A stretch of DNA of 64,000 nt from Yeosuana aromativorans (GCF_014646655.1 NZ_BMNR01000004.1:186001-250000); one strand, 5' to 3'; shown: positions 7,340-16,761, counted from the stretch's first letter. The notes: generated by a model not told the origin, from the sequence alone. Numbers and translations: made by a program.

Positions 7340-9004
7340 TTATTGAACCTCTTGCACTGTAGTGTCTTCTTCAGAAACCGTCGCATCCATTTTATCTATT
7401 TTAATGGCATTTAAATATTTTTTGAGTTCTTTATTAACCTTTGGCGACAAAATCACCAAACCTATGATATTGGGAAATACCATGGCAAAAATCATGGCAT
7501 CAGAAAAACCAATCACGGCCTCTAAACTTGAAGAAGCACCAACTATCAAAAAGAACAAAAACAATATCTTATAAACAGTATCAGACACTTTTCCTTTTCC
7601 AAATAAATATTTCCAAGCTTGCAAGCCATAATAAGACCATGATATCATGGTTGAAATAGCAAATAAAATAACGGCTACAGCTAAAACTATTGAAAAATGA
7701 GGAATAGCAGAATCAAATGCTACTGAAGTCAAATCCACGCCACCAATAGGTTTATTGGTTCCATTTAAGATAACATTGCTGGCTGCATCTAAATTTCCAT
7801 AAGAAAATAAATCGTGCTTAGCATTGGTAATAATAATTACAATGGCCGTCATGGAGCAAATAATAACGGTGTCCACAAAAGGCCCTAACAAAGCTGTTAA
7901 TCCTTCACTGGCTGGATAACGCGTCTTTACGGCGGAATGCGCTATGGAAGCAGAACCTACACCTGCTTCATTGGAAAAGGCGGCTCTTTGAAACCCAACA
8001 ATCAACACGCCAATAACACCACCAAAAGCGGCATTAGGCCGTGTGGCGCCTTCCCAAATTTGTCCTAATGCATAAGGTATCATATCATAGTTAATTCCTA
8101 AAATAACCAGACCAGCACCTACGTAAACAATGGCCATGAAAGGCACTACCTTTTCTGTTACCTTGCCAATTCTTCTAATGCCTCCTATGATGACAAGTCC
8201 CACTATAAAGGCCAAAACAAGCCCTATATACAAGCCCGCATTTGGATTGGTTAAACTTGCTAAATCTATAAGCTGTGAGGCCGCTTGGTTGGATTGAAAC
8301 ATATTACCGCCACCAAAGGAACCGCCTATACACATCACTGCAAAAAATATGGCCAAAACCCTACCAAAACCTTTCATCCCCATTTCACCTAAACCTGTGG
8401 TCAAGTAATACATGGGACCGCCATAGGTCTTTCCATTTTCATCCACTTCTCTATATTTTACACCTAGTGTACATTCCACAAATTTTGAAGCCATTCCTAA
8501 AATTCCGGCCATGATCATCCAAATAGTAGCTCCAGGACCACCAATGGCAATAGCTACAGCAACACCCGCAATATTACCCAATCCAACGGTTGCCGATAAG
8601 GATGCGGATAACGCTTGAAAATGCGTAACCTCTCCCGGTACTTCGCCTTCAATTTTAATAGCTCCTTGAATTTCTCCATCTTTCACTTCTATCTCTTCAT
8701 CGGCCGGCACATGATGATCTAAATGATCATATTTACCCATGGCGGTACGGAGACAGATTTTGATATATCTGAAATTGACACCTTTAAAATAGACTGAAAA
8801 GAAAAAGGCTCCCGTTAAGAGCAGGATGATTACTATGGGCAAGTCCTTTCCTGCAATTTGAACCGGATAAAATATTAAATCAACAACGGGTTTGGTGTAT
8901 CTTGCAAAAGACTCGTTAATGGATTCTCCTAAGCTTTTTTCTTGTGCAAATGTTAAAATTGGAAATATTAGAGTACATAGTGAAAGAAGATACTTCTTCA
9001 TCAT
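7340..9004 (-). CDS. Alanine/glycine:cation symporter (AGCS family)
   Basis: This 554-residue inner-membrane transporter imports alanine or glycine with Na+. The AGCS hallmark SATVGLGNIAGVAVAIAIGG (about 135-155) is present, as are GGPMYYLTTGLG, FSNEAGVGSASIAHSAV and SWSYYGLQAWKYLFG, all typical of the family. The N-terminus has a signal-like segment (MMKKYLLSLCTLIFPILTFAQ) and an extra stretch of about 60 residues with a charged loop (DHHVPADEEIEVKDGEI) before the core. Such extensions are seen in Bacteroidota members. It is transcribed alone, with a terminator downstream and about 130 bp upstream to the K+ channel gene. Confidence 0.92.
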   Translation of the reverse strand: MMKKYLLSLCTLIFPILTFAQEKSLGESINESFARYTKPVVDLIFYPVQIAGKDLPIVIILLLTGAFFFSVYFKGVNFRYIKICLRTAMGKYDHLDHHVPADEEIEVKDGEIQGAIKIEGEVPGEVTHFQALSASLSATVGLGNIAGVAVAIAIGGPGATIWMIMAGILGMASKFVECTLGVKYREVDENGKTYGGPMYYLTTGLGEMGMKGFGRVLAIFFAVMCIGGSFGGGNMFQSNQAASQLIDLASLTNPNAGLYIGLVLAFIVGLVIIGGIRRIGKVTEKVVPFMAIVYVGAGLVILGINYDMIPYALGQIWEGATRPNAAFGGVIGVLIVGFQRAAFSNEAGVGSASIAHSAVKTRYPASEGLTALLGPFVDTVIICSMTAIVIIITNAKHDLFSYGNLDAASNVILNGTNKPIGGVDLTSVAFDSAIPHFSIVLAVAVILFAISTMISWSYYGLQAWKYLFGKGKVSDTVYKILFLFFLIVGASSSLEAVIGFSDAMIFAMVFPNIIGLVILSPKVNKELKKYLNAIKIDKMDATVSEEDTTVQEVQ

Positions 9005-9131
9005 AAGAAATTATTTTTTGTTAAAAATTTAAATAGATTACGGCACTTTTTTGAATAAATCGCACCAAAAATGGCAAGATGCTAAAAAAAATTGGTTTTT
9101 TAAAACATCTGCTGTTAAAATGAAGTTATAA

Positions 9132-10151
9132 TCAATCAATATTGTACTCTGAATTGAGGTATTCTATTTGTTCTGGTTTACCAAGTACAATGATTTTTGA
9201 ATTGCGCGCCAACATCAAATCGGCTTCCGGATTGACTATGTATTCACCGTTTTCGTCTTTATATCCAATAACGGTACAACCTGTTTTTCTTCTAAGGTCC
9301 AGATCCTTAATGGTTCTTTCTTTTTTGGTGTTGTATAATTTTTCTACGGCTACTTCCTCTATGTTGATATTTGATTTTCCAACAATGGATAAATTATCCA
9401 GAAATTCCATTAATCCGGGAACAACCACTAAGGATGCCATGTGGTCGCCTCCAATCATATCAGGTAAAATGACGTTATTGGCACCTGCAAACTTTAATTT
9501 TTCATACGACGACTCTTGGGATGCCCGACTAATTATATTAATGTTTTTATTCATTTGCCTGGCAGATAGCACCACAAATAAATTATCGGCATCATTGGGC
9601 AAGGCACAGATAAAATTTGAAGCCCTATCCACTCCGGCCAGCAAAAGCGTTTCATCTTCATTGGCATTTCCGATGACATACGGAACCTGGTCAAACTTCA
9701 ATCGCTCAATAACATTCTTGTCTTTTTCAATAATAACAAATGGTCTCTTGTGAGCAGCTAGCTTTCTTGCAGCTTGTTTGCCATTTCTTCCGTAACCACA
9801 AATAATGACATGGTTCTTAAAGCTGTCAATCAATTTTTGCATCTTTTTTTGTTTTAGTTCTTCAATATTGTTTTTGCTTAAAATATACTCGGTAATGACT
9901 GATAAGGCATAACCAACAACAACCAAACTGATTAAAATCAAAAATATGGTAAACACTTTTGATTGATTATCAAGCGGGACCACTTCTCCAAAACCAACCG
10001 TTGTAATGGTAATGATGGTCATATACAAGGCATCTATCCACGTGTAATGCGAAATAATTTTAAACCCAAGAATGCCAAAGGATATAACAACCAATAACAA
10101 AAATATGGCGATATAAATTTTTTTCTTTAAAAAGGCTACCAATGGATTCAT
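9132..10151 (-). CDS. Two-helix potassium channel with RCK domain
   Basis: The 339-residue protein has two membrane helices (about 10-30 and 68-90) flanking a pore loop with the K+ selectivity filter TTVGFGE. A TrkA-N/RCK domain follows with the nucleotide-binding motif ICGYGRNGKQAARKL (about 117-131), then a TrkA-C domain near the end. It should be a ligand-gated K+ channel of the MthK/Kch type in the inner membrane. The start codon overlaps the stop of the upstream PspC gene (ATGA), so DUF2851, PspC and channel probably form one operon. Confidence 0.92.
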   Translation of the reverse strand: MNPLVAFLKKKIYIAIFLLLVVISFGILGFKIISHYTWIDALYMTIITITTVGFGEVVPLDNQSKVFTIFLILISLVVVGYALSVITEYILSKNNIEELKQKKMQKLIDSFKNHVIICGYGRNGKQAARKLAAHKRPFVIIEKDKNVIERLKFDQVPYVIGNANEDETLLLAGVDRASNFICALPNDADNLFVVLSARQMNKNINIISRASQESSYEKLKFAGANNVILPDMIGGDHMASLVVVPGLMEFLDNLSIVGKSNINIEEVAVEKLYNTKKERTIKDLDLRRKTGCTVIGYKDENGEYIVNPEADLMLARNSKIIVLGKPEQIEYLNSEYNID

Positions 10152-10375
10152 AAATCAAAAACCGAAGAGCGTTTAGTGTATAATAAATCCTTAATGCGCA
10201 TCCAAAAGGCAATAAACAAATATACCGCAAAGCCAAAGCCCACCGTAACAAAGGTTAAGTACATAAATGTTGTGCGTACTACTTTTGCCCGAATGCCCAA
10301 TCTATCGGCAATACGCTGGCAAACATAATAGCCGCGCTTTTGAAAATATAGTAACGCTTTATAAAAAATGTTCAT
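10148..10375 (-). CDS. Small PspC-domain membrane protein
   Basis: The 75-residue protein matches PspC: an amphipathic start (MNIFYKALLYFQKRGYYVCQRIADRLGIRAKVVRT), then one membrane helix (FMYLTFVTVGFGFAVYLFIAFWMRI). PspC proteins act in envelope-stress responses or as toxin-like membrane proteins; the role here is unknown. It lies 8 bp after the DUF2851 stop and overlaps the K+ channel by 4 bp, which suggests co-regulation of envelope or ion homeostasis functions. Confidence 0.8.
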   Translation of the reverse strand: MNIFYKALLYFQKRGYYVCQRIADRLGIRAKVVRTTFMYLTFVTVGFGFAVYLFIAFWMRIKDLLYTKRSSVFDL

Positions 10376-10383
10376 GCTGCAAA

Positions 10384-11661
10384 TTAATCATTTCCTGTTA
10401 ATATTTCACTACCAATGGCACATTGTAAGCACTTATTTTTATCACAATAGTTATTTTTTAACTGAAGCAAGGCTTGTGATTGCAAAGCCGATGTTGATAC
10501 CTTTTTTAAGCTATTAAATTTATCAACAATACTGTTTTTTTCTGAAGCTATTTCCTGCACCAAAGTTACAATGGCATCATCAATATGCTTACCGACATGG
10601 TTGGCATAAGCAAATTTGACTGGGATAATGGTGTTGATCAACAATAAATCAATAAACGCTTTGGTAACCATCTTTTTTGAAGGTTTCGAGGCCTTACTGA
10701 ACGTGTAATGGGTTTCCCAGAAAGCAGACGCCTTAACCGAAAATAAATCATAAAAAGCATCCTTGGATTGCAATGCAATTACATTTGAGAATACATTTTG
10801 ATTTTGGTGATATAGATTTGCCAACTGTGACAACCTGATGGTTGGGAAATTTGGCGGTCGTAATCTAAAAAACTGAATGGGGACAACACCTTGATTTGAT
10901 AGCTTGAACTTGTGCGATAAATACTGATATTCTTGCTTTAAATCTAGATAATACGGTTCCTGAACGTCGTCTTCCAGCAATCCTGATTGTCCAAAAAACA
11001 AGGCTTCCAAAGCCATTTTATTGTTCTGCAATTTTCTGACTATTGAAAAATCCACTGAATTGGCCATACTTAAAAAGGCATCACCATTTACTTTAAGCCC
11101 AAAGTTTTTGGCCAACATTTTAAACAACACCGCTTCCCAATCATTTTTTGAATCTATTAAAAGCCGATTAATCTGTTCTGACTTGCTTTCCAAGCGTTCA
11201 AAATACAAGCGTTCCAGCCAATTGTTCAGTGTAAACTCATCTATTCCCGAAAAATCGTGCTCACAATTAATCCATTTTTGCGATTTTGAAAACAGTTTTT
11301 CATAGTTGTTTAAAGCTTCCTTAGAAACATAAGGTTTCAATTCCAATGTTGGAATAACCGAATTATCCTTTCTGTAAATATTGGTATCATGCTCCCAAAC
11401 CACATGTAAAATAACATTGTCATAGTTTTTGTCAGTTTCATGATGGTGCAGATACCAATCCGATGATTTTACATGAATCTCAACATTGCCCGCCCAAAGC
11501 TGCTCTCCTATTTTTAATTGGGCATTAAAAAAATCAGGACCGGAATTTTGATTGTACGCACCAACAGACACTACAGAAACCAAATCACCTGCATCTGTTG
11601 TTAATTTAGATATATCAAACTTTTTATATTGCCAGATGTAATGTAAAAAATCTTCTTGCAT
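10384..11661 (-). CDS. DUF2851 family protein
   Basis: This 425-residue soluble protein is of the DUF2851 type, widespread in Bacteroidota and of unknown function. Recognisable parts are the start MQEDFLHYIWQYKKFD, the segment NSGPDFFNAQLKIGEQLWAGN followed by EIHVKSSDWYLHHH, and VILHVVWEHD. The C-terminus has a cysteine cluster (CDKNKCLQCAIGSE) that, with an earlier NCEH, could bind a metal. The N-terminal acidic/histidine pattern loosely recalls nuclease folds, but I would not assign activity. It is first in a probable operon with PspC and the K+ channel, and divergent from the flavodoxin gene. Confidence 0.88.
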   Translation of the reverse strand: MQEDFLHYIWQYKKFDISKLTTDAGDLVSVVSVGAYNQNSGPDFFNAQLKIGEQLWAGNVEIHVKSSDWYLHHHETDKNYDNVILHVVWEHDTNIYRKDNSVIPTLELKPYVSKEALNNYEKLFSKSQKWINCEHDFSGIDEFTLNNWLERLYFERLESKSEQINRLLIDSKNDWEAVLFKMLAKNFGLKVNGDAFLSMANSVDFSIVRKLQNNKMALEALFFGQSGLLEDDVQEPYYLDLKQEYQYLSHKFKLSNQGVVPIQFFRLRPPNFPTIRLSQLANLYHQNQNVFSNVIALQSKDAFYDLFSVKASAFWETHYTFSKASKPSKKMVTKAFIDLLLINTIIPVKFAYANHVGKHIDDAIVTLVQEIASEKNSIVDKFNSLKKVSTSALQSQALLQLKNNYCDKNKCLQCAIGSEILTGND

Positions 11662-11753
11662 GCTTCTAAAATAAGAAAAGTATGGTTAATTAAGAGGCTC
11701 CAAGACTATGAATTTAAAACCGAAATACGTAACTTTAACTTTTTAAACACACC

Positions 11754-12281
11754 ATGCAAAACAAGCTTGTAATCATCTATTCATCGGTAGATGGACAGAC
11801 CCTTAAAATTTGTAATGCCCTTACAAAACAACTCAAAGAACACAACCAAGATGTCGATCTTTTTTCCATTGATGATTTTCATGGGGGCCTCAATGCTTAT
11901 AACACCATTGTGATTGGATCCAGCATACGGTACGGTGTTCACAACAAAAAAATCATTGAATTCATCAATGCCAACAAAGACTTACTTGAGTCAAAAAAAT
12001 CGGTGTTTTTTTCCGTGAACCTGGTAGCCAGAAAACCAGAAAAAAGAACTGCCACCACCAACCCGTATGTGGTTAAGTTTTTTGAGAAAATAGACTGGAA
12101 ACCCACATATGTTGAAGTGTTTGCCGGCAGGATAGACTACAAGCGCTATTCCTTTTTTGACCGAAAAATGATTCAGCTTATTATGTGGATGACACACGGC
12201 CCTACCAACAAAGATGCCGATATTGAATACACCCAATGGGACCGCGTGCATGCCTTTGGCGAAAAACTGTTAACGCTTTAA
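11754..12281 (+). CDS. HemG-like flavodoxin-domain protein
   Basis: The 175-residue protein has a flavodoxin fold with the FMN-phosphate loop YSSVDGQTLKICNAL (about 9-23) and the segment VIGSSIRYGVHN, both characteristic of HemG, the menaquinone-dependent protoporphyrinogen IX oxidase of heme synthesis. The length fits HemG (about 180). HemG contacts quinones at the membrane. A general flavodoxin role cannot be excluded. A TAACTTTA box just upstream (11730-11737) resembles a -7 promoter element with one mismatch. The next gene begins 5 bp after its stop. Confidence 0.8.
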   Translation: MQNKLVIIYSSVDGQTLKICNALTKQLKEHNQDVDLFSIDDFHGGLNAYNTIVIGSSIRYGVHNKKIIEFINANKDLLESKKSVFFSVNLVARKPEKRTATTNPYVVKFFEKIDWKPTYVEVFAGRIDYKRYSFFDRKMIQLIMWMTHGPTNKDADIEYTQWDRVHAFGEKLLTL

Positions 12282-12286
12282 AGTTT

Positions 12287-12682
12287 ATGGAACAATTAAC
12301 ACTCACCACGCCTGCTCTATTGTTTTCGGCCATTTCATTGATTATGTTGGCCTATACCAATCGGTTTTTAGCGTATGCAGCCGTGATACGGGATTTGCAT
12401 GACAAGTATCTTCAAAAAAAGGACAAAAATTATATAGACCAAATTAAAAACATCAAAAAGCGGTTATACCTAACACGTTCCATGCAAATTTTTGGAATAA
12501 CAAGCCTCTTGCTGTGTGTACTCACCATGTTTTTAATCTATATCCAACAGCAGGCATTGGCCGTTTGGGTGTTCGGTGTAGCCCTTGTTTTATTGATTTT
12601 GTCACTGGCGTTGTTGATTATGGAAATTCAGATTTCAGTAAAGGCCTTGGAGCACCACATCAGTGATATTGAGAATAATTGA
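12287..12682 (+). CDS. DUF2721 family membrane protein
   Basis: Starting at the ATG 5 bp after the preceding stop, the product is 131 residues. An upstream in-frame ATG at 12236 lies inside the preceding gene and is less likely. It has three hydrophobic helices (about 9-30, 66-84 and 90-115), separated by a basic stretch (RDLHDKYLQKKDKNYIDQIKNIKK). This matches DUF2721, a small membrane family of unknown function. It is probably co-transcribed with the HemG-like gene. Confidence 0.8.
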   Translation: MEQLTLTTPALLFSAISLIMLAYTNRFLAYAAVIRDLHDKYLQKKDKNYIDQIKNIKKRLYLTRSMQIFGITSLLLCVLTMFLIYIQQQALAVWVFGVALVLLILSLALLIMEIQISVKALEHHISDIENN

Positions 12683-12747
12683 CCTTTGTGCATTACACGT
12701 ATAATAGGTTGATTTTGTAGAAAATTTCAACTATCTTCGTTTACTTG

Positions 12748-12766
12748 TGCTGAACTTGATTCAGTA
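12748..12766. repeat. Degenerate palindrome TGCTGAA-CTTGA-TTCAGTA
   Basis: A short stem with one G-T pair and a 5-nt loop. The motif CTGAACTTG-TTCAG resembles the inner hairpin at 18963-18983 (CTGAAACAAGTTCAG, opposite orientation). It lies between the DUF2721 gene and the AT-rich islet gene. Confidence 0.45.
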
Positions 12767-12848
12767 ACGGCTGGTATAAAATATTAAAACGATTTCATGT
12801 CATAATAGTTGGGCTACACACCCAAAAAATCAAAATTAATCGAAAATA

Positions 12849-13742
12849 ATGCTATTAGAAAAAGAGATAAGAGAACGAATAAGTTGTTTTTTCGATTTAA
12901 TTAATCATCCACAAATTCAAAATCATTATATAAAAAATCCTGAAAACTGGGATGCTCTTTGTGCTTCTCTTCATATAATTAGAGATCTTCAGAGACCAAA
13001 AGAAGAGTATCAATCATTGGAATCTATTAATTACTTAGAATCTATTGGTATAATCCAAACAATTTATATGGAGCAAGATTCTATTGAAACTTTAAAATTT
13101 GCAATTACTGAACAGAAAAGGAGTAATTATTTTATCTTATCAGAATATAAAAAAATAAGAGATTTAAGAAATCAAGTTTTTGGACATCCATCTGATAAAA
13201 ATGCAGGAAATTATAAAACTCGCCATTTCTTTGATATAGAAAACAACCAAAGTCAGTTAATTAAACATCTTTTTTGGGGAACAGAAAAAGAAATCGAATC
13301 TGAGAACTTTATAATTTCCAATCTGATTGAGGAAAATTCAAAGATAACTATTGCTTATCTGGAAGAATTTAAGAAGGAAATAAAACTGAAATTTGAAAAA
13401 ATTATGGATAATTATAAAATAAAGTTTGACTCTCTTTTTAAAAGTGCATCTTATACATTTGAAAAACTTTTAACGAAAGAAAATGACAGAATAACTATTG
13501 ACTCCTACCATTCGGTTGATGACGATATCAAAAAAGTAAAACAAGGATTAAAGGAAAGAAAGATTTTAGAAGAATATGAACAAAAAATCGGAGTTTTAGA
13601 ATTTTTAAGCAAAAAATTAAAAACTCTTTTAGGCAATCAAACATATAAAGATATTGAATTCTATACTTATGCTTCAATATTAAATGATAAGATTAGAGAA
13701 CTTACAAAAGAGTTAAAAAAAGTAGACAAAATATTTAAATAA
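12849..13742 (+). CDS. Uncharacterised protein with HEPN-like motif
   Basis: I do not recognise this 297-residue cytoplasmic protein with confidence. It is strongly helical and charged. In the first half, KKIRDLRNQVFGHPSDKN (about 105-122) contains R-N-x3-G-H, which fits the R-x4-6-H signature of HEPN RNase/antiphage domains. The second half is lysine- and glutamate-rich and probably coiled (KKVKQGLKERKILEEYEQK, ELTKELKKVDKIFK). The gene is visibly more AT-rich than its neighbours, has intergenic space on both sides (166 and 43 bp) and separates two unrelated conserved genes, so it looks acquired. Nuclease activity is only a possibility. Confidence 0.65.
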   Translation: MLLEKEIRERISCFFDLINHPQIQNHYIKNPENWDALCASLHIIRDLQRPKEEYQSLESINYLESIGIIQTIYMEQDSIETLKFAITEQKRSNYFILSEYKKIRDLRNQVFGHPSDKNAGNYKTRHFFDIENNQSQLIKHLFWGTEKEIESENFIISNLIEENSKITIAYLEEFKKEIKLKFEKIMDNYKIKFDSLFKSASYTFEKLLTKENDRITIDSYHSVDDDIKKVKQGLKERKILEEYEQKIGVLEFLSKKLKTLLGNQTYKDIEFYTYASILNDKIRELTKELKKVDKIFK

Positions 13743-13785
13743 TTATGTAGTAAGCCCCAACACTACATATAAAAAAATCGCAACT

Positions 13786-14268
13786 ATGACCTTATTCCAA
13801 TTTAAATCCACAAGCAACTTATCAAACTGGACCATTATTGGCGATTATGTGATGGGCGGTGTTTCCAACGGTAACTTTTATTTAAGTGAATCTGGAACTG
13901 GCGTTTTTAAAGGAGAAGTGTCCTTAGACAACAATGGTGGATTCTCTATGGTAAAATATAGCTTTGCTACTAAACAAGTTGACGATTTTACATCCGTCAG
14001 CATTAGGCTAAAAGGCGATGGTAAACGATACCAATTCCGTGTAAAAACCAATGAAAGCGATTCGCACTCTTATGTAGCGTATTTTAACACGTCTGGCGAT
14101 TGGGAAACCATTGAAATTCCTTTTTCTAATCTATCACCTACATTTAGGGGCAGACCTTTGAATATGGAAAACTACCCTGGACAACACATGGAACAGATTG
14201 CCTTTTTAATTGGCAATAAAAAAGCGGAGTCGTTTCAATTGGAAATTGACCGTATTGAGTTGATATAA
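13786..14268 (+). CDS. CIA30-domain protein
   Basis: The 160-residue protein resembles the CIA30 family (complex I intermediate-associated protein 30), a galactose-binding-like beta-sandwich. Typical parts are WTIIGDYVMGGVSNGNF (about 16-32), GVFKGEVSLDNNGGFS, the RLKGDGKRYQFRV strand, and FSNLSPTFRGRPL near the end. No signal peptide is seen, so it should be cytoplasmic. Bacterial members are widespread, but their role is unknown; the eukaryotic relative assists NADH dehydrogenase assembly. It is the last plus-strand gene before the convergent LolE-type permease. Confidence 0.85.
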   Translation: MTLFQFKSTSNLSNWTIIGDYVMGGVSNGNFYLSESGTGVFKGEVSLDNNGGFSMVKYSFATKQVDDFTSVSIRLKGDGKRYQFRVKTNESDSHSYVAYFNTSGDWETIEIPFSNLSPTFRGRPLNMENYPGQHMEQIAFLIGNKKAESFQLEIDRIELI

Positions 14269-14306
14269 TCTAATGATATTGTGATTTGATGACCAATCAC
14301 ACAAAA

Positions 14307-15542
14307 TCACTCAAACTTAATGGCTTTTACCGGTGATATTTTTGTTATCATATAAGATGGCACCAACAGCATTACCATACACAAAACCAAAGTCCCGATA
14401 TTTAAGGCCAGAATGTAGGCAAAGTTGATGTAAACAGGCGCTTCGCTAACATAATACACAGTTGGATCTAACGGAAACAACTTAAAATATTTTTGTGCAA
14501 ATAGCAGCCCCAAGCCAATAATATTTCCCCATAACAATCCCAAAACAATCAAATAGGATGCATTATATAAAAACAACTTACGAATGCTCCAATTGTTGCT
14601 TCCCAGAGCTTTTAAAATACCGATCATTTGGGTACGCTCCAAGATTAAAACCAGTAGAGCCGTTATCATGTTAATGCCGGCTACCAAAATCATGATGGCA
14701 ATAATACCGTAGATGTTTTTGTCAAATATTTTTATCCATTCAAAAATGGAATAATACTTGTCACTAATGGTTTGTGTGTTTAAGGTAGATGGCGTGTTTT
14801 GGTAAATTTCAATCCCTTTTTGCTTGAGTTGGCTGTAATCATCTATAAAGACCTCAAAATTACCAATTTGGTCATCGTCCCAATTATTGATTCGTTGTAT
14901 ATGCCTGATATCGCCAATAACATAGGTGGCATCAAAATCCTGAAATCCCGAATTGTAAATCCCCACAATGGTATAAGTAATGATGTTGGGCAATTTATTG
15001 GGGTCGTCCTTGGCAAATATCATCTGGAACTTGTCGCCTACCTTAAATTTTAACCGGTTGGCAATGTATTCAGACATTAACACATCTTCATTGCGCTTTT
15101 TGGTATAGTCCGGCAATCTACCTTCAACCAAAAAGTCCTTAAAATAATCCCAATCATAATCGGCACCAACACCTTTTAAAACCACACCCTCAAAATCGGT
15201 TTCTGTCCTTATAACTCCAAATTTTGTAGCTACAGCTTGAATGTGTTTGATGCCGTCAACCGATTTAAATTCAGGATAAAAATCTTGGTTTTTTGAAATA
15301 GGAACCAGACTCTCTTGCGAATTATTGCTATCAAAATTGCTGATAATAACATGGCCATTGAACGCCACTACCTTATCACGGATTTTTTGCTGTAACCCAA
15401 TACCTGTGGCAATGGCAACCATCATAACCACAATCCCAATAGCAATGGCTGCAATGCCAATTTTTATTATTGGAGCCGAAATACTACTTTTATACGCTTT
15501 ACTGCCAATAATGCGTTTTGCTATAAAATATTCGTAATTCAA
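14307..15542 (-). CDS. LolC/LolE-type FtsX ABC permease
   Basis: The 411-residue membrane protein has the MacB/LolE layout: one helix at about 25-47, a large periplasmic domain (about 50-270), then three helices near the C-terminus containing ERTQMIGILKALGSNNWSIRK. Such permeases extract outer-membrane lipoproteins or other substrates with a separate ATPase. The start is a TTG codon reading MNYEYFIAKRIIG; this N-terminus is conserved in the family, and no ATG lies upstream before a stop five codons away. The TTG abuts the ATG of the divergent namZ gene with no spacer, so its promoter must lie inside namZ. Confidence 0.88.
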   Translation of the reverse strand: MNYEYFIAKRIIGSKAYKSSISAPIIKIGIAAIAIGIVVMMVAIATGIGLQQKIRDKVVAFNGHVIISNFDSNNSQESLVPISKNQDFYPEFKSVDGIKHIQAVATKFGVIRTETDFEGVVLKGVGADYDWDYFKDFLVEGRLPDYTKKRNEDVLMSEYIANRLKFKVGDKFQMIFAKDDPNKLPNIITYTIVGIYNSGFQDFDATYVIGDIRHIQRINNWDDDQIGNFEVFIDDYSQLKQKGIEIYQNTPSTLNTQTISDKYYSIFEWIKIFDKNIYGIIAIMILVAGINMITALLVLILERTQMIGILKALGSNNWSIRKLFLYNASYLIVLGLLWGNIIGLGLLFAQKYFKLFPLDPTVYYVSEAPVYINFAYILALNIGTLVLCMVMLLVPSYMITKISPVKAIKFE

Positions 15543-16760
15543 ATGTGTATGATGTTATTTAATGTTTTCAAAAATACAGTTTTATTCTTTCTTTTAGGGT
15601 TGATTTCCTGTGGAAACTTCGCAAAACAAGATGCAAAAAAGGAAGATGTACCCATACAGAAAGCAGAACCAATAGTTGGAGCCAATCAAACGGATGCCTA
15701 TCTGCCTCTTTTGCAAGGAAAACGCGTTGGGATTGTAGCCAATGCTACCAGTGTTATTTTTAAATCCCAAGGCTACACCCATTTAGTGGATTCATTATTG
15801 GCATTACAAATAAACGTTGTTAAAGTTTTTGCTCCTGAGCATGGTTTTAGATGTACTGCTGATGCTGGAGAACTCATTAAAGACAGTAAGGATACCAAAA
15901 CCGGACTTTCTATTTTATCGCTTCACGGAAGCAATAAAAAACCAACTGCCGACCAAATGAAAGACCTTGATGTTATGGTTTTTGACATCCAGGATGTTGG
16001 TGTACGGTTTTATACCTATATCTCAACACTACATTATGTTATGGAAGCTTGTGCCGAAAATAATGTGCCCTTAATTATTTTAGATAGGCCCAACCCAAAC
16101 GGTCATTATATTGATGGTCCCGTTTTAGAACCAGCATATAAAAGTTTTGTTGGCATGGATCCCATTCCATTGGTTCACGGCCTGACCATTGGCGAATATG
16201 CCCAAATGGCCAATGGTGAAGGTTGGTTACAAAATAATGTTAAATGTGATGTTACCATCATCAAGGTAAAAAACTATACGCACCAAACACGCTACAGCTT
16301 ACCTATAAAACCATCTCCTAATCTACCCAACGACAAAGCCATTAACCTCTATCCCAGTCTGGATATATTTAGAGGAACCATTATTAATGTTGGTCGCGGA
16401 ACCGATTTTCAAATGCAGTGCTATGGTGCGCCTTTTTTTCCAAAAAGCGAATTTAGTTACACACCAACATCCAATATGGGAGCCAAACACCCACGGTTTG
16501 AAGGCGAGCTTTGCTATGGCGTGGATTTAAGAAACACTCCTTTTTTAAACCAGTTTACACTCAAGTACCTCATAGATGCCTATCAAAAAACACCAGACAA
16601 AAACACCTTTTTTGGATCTACATTTGACATACATGCCGGAAATGGCATTCTTAAAAAACAGATTGAAAGTGGCATGAGCGAAAACGACATTAGAAAAACC
16701 TGGGAGGAAGACCTAGAAAAATACAAAGTTAAGCGTTTGAACTATATTTTGTATCCATAA
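15543..16760 (+). CDS. namZ: NamZ-type exo-beta-N-acetylmuramidase (DUF1343)
   Basis: The 405-residue lipoprotein has a hydrophobic signal and a lipobox around C23 (LGLISCGN). The body matches DUF1343/NamZ: GKRVGIVANATSV, FAPEHGFR, GLSILSLHG and DVMVFDIQDVGVRFYTYIST followed by LHYVMEA, then LDRPNPNGHYIDGPVLEP. NamZ from Tannerella removes terminal N-acetylmuramic acid from peptidoglycan fragments, so this is probably a cell-wall recycling enzyme anchored in the envelope. ATG codons at 15549 and 15552 are alternative starts. The gene is divergent from the LolE-type permease and convergent with the sterol desaturase, ending 1 bp away. Confidence 0.9.
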   Translation: MCMMLFNVFKNTVLFFLLGLISCGNFAKQDAKKEDVPIQKAEPIVGANQTDAYLPLLQGKRVGIVANATSVIFKSQGYTHLVDSLLALQINVVKVFAPEHGFRCTADAGELIKDSKDTKTGLSILSLHGSNKKPTADQMKDLDVMVFDIQDVGVRFYTYISTLHYVMEACAENNVPLIILDRPNPNGHYIDGPVLEPAYKSFVGMDPIPLVHGLTIGEYAQMANGEGWLQNNVKCDVTIIKVKNYTHQTRYSLPIKPSPNLPNDKAINLYPSLDIFRGTIINVGRGTDFQMQCYGAPFFPKSEFSYTPTSNMGAKHPRFEGELCYGVDLRNTPFLNQFTLKYLIDAYQKTPDKNTFFGSTFDIHAGNGILKKQIESGMSENDIRKTWEEDLEKYKVKRLNYILYP

Positions 16761-16761
16761 T

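Noticed and set aside
9142-9753. 203-codon plus-strand ORF opposite the K+ channel gene
   Set aside because: The minus strand has a clear channel with filter and RCK motifs; the plus frame shows no domain.
12236-12286. Longer start for the DUF2721 gene
   Set aside because: It would overlap the HemG-like gene, and the extra residues before MEQLTLTTPAL look non-native.
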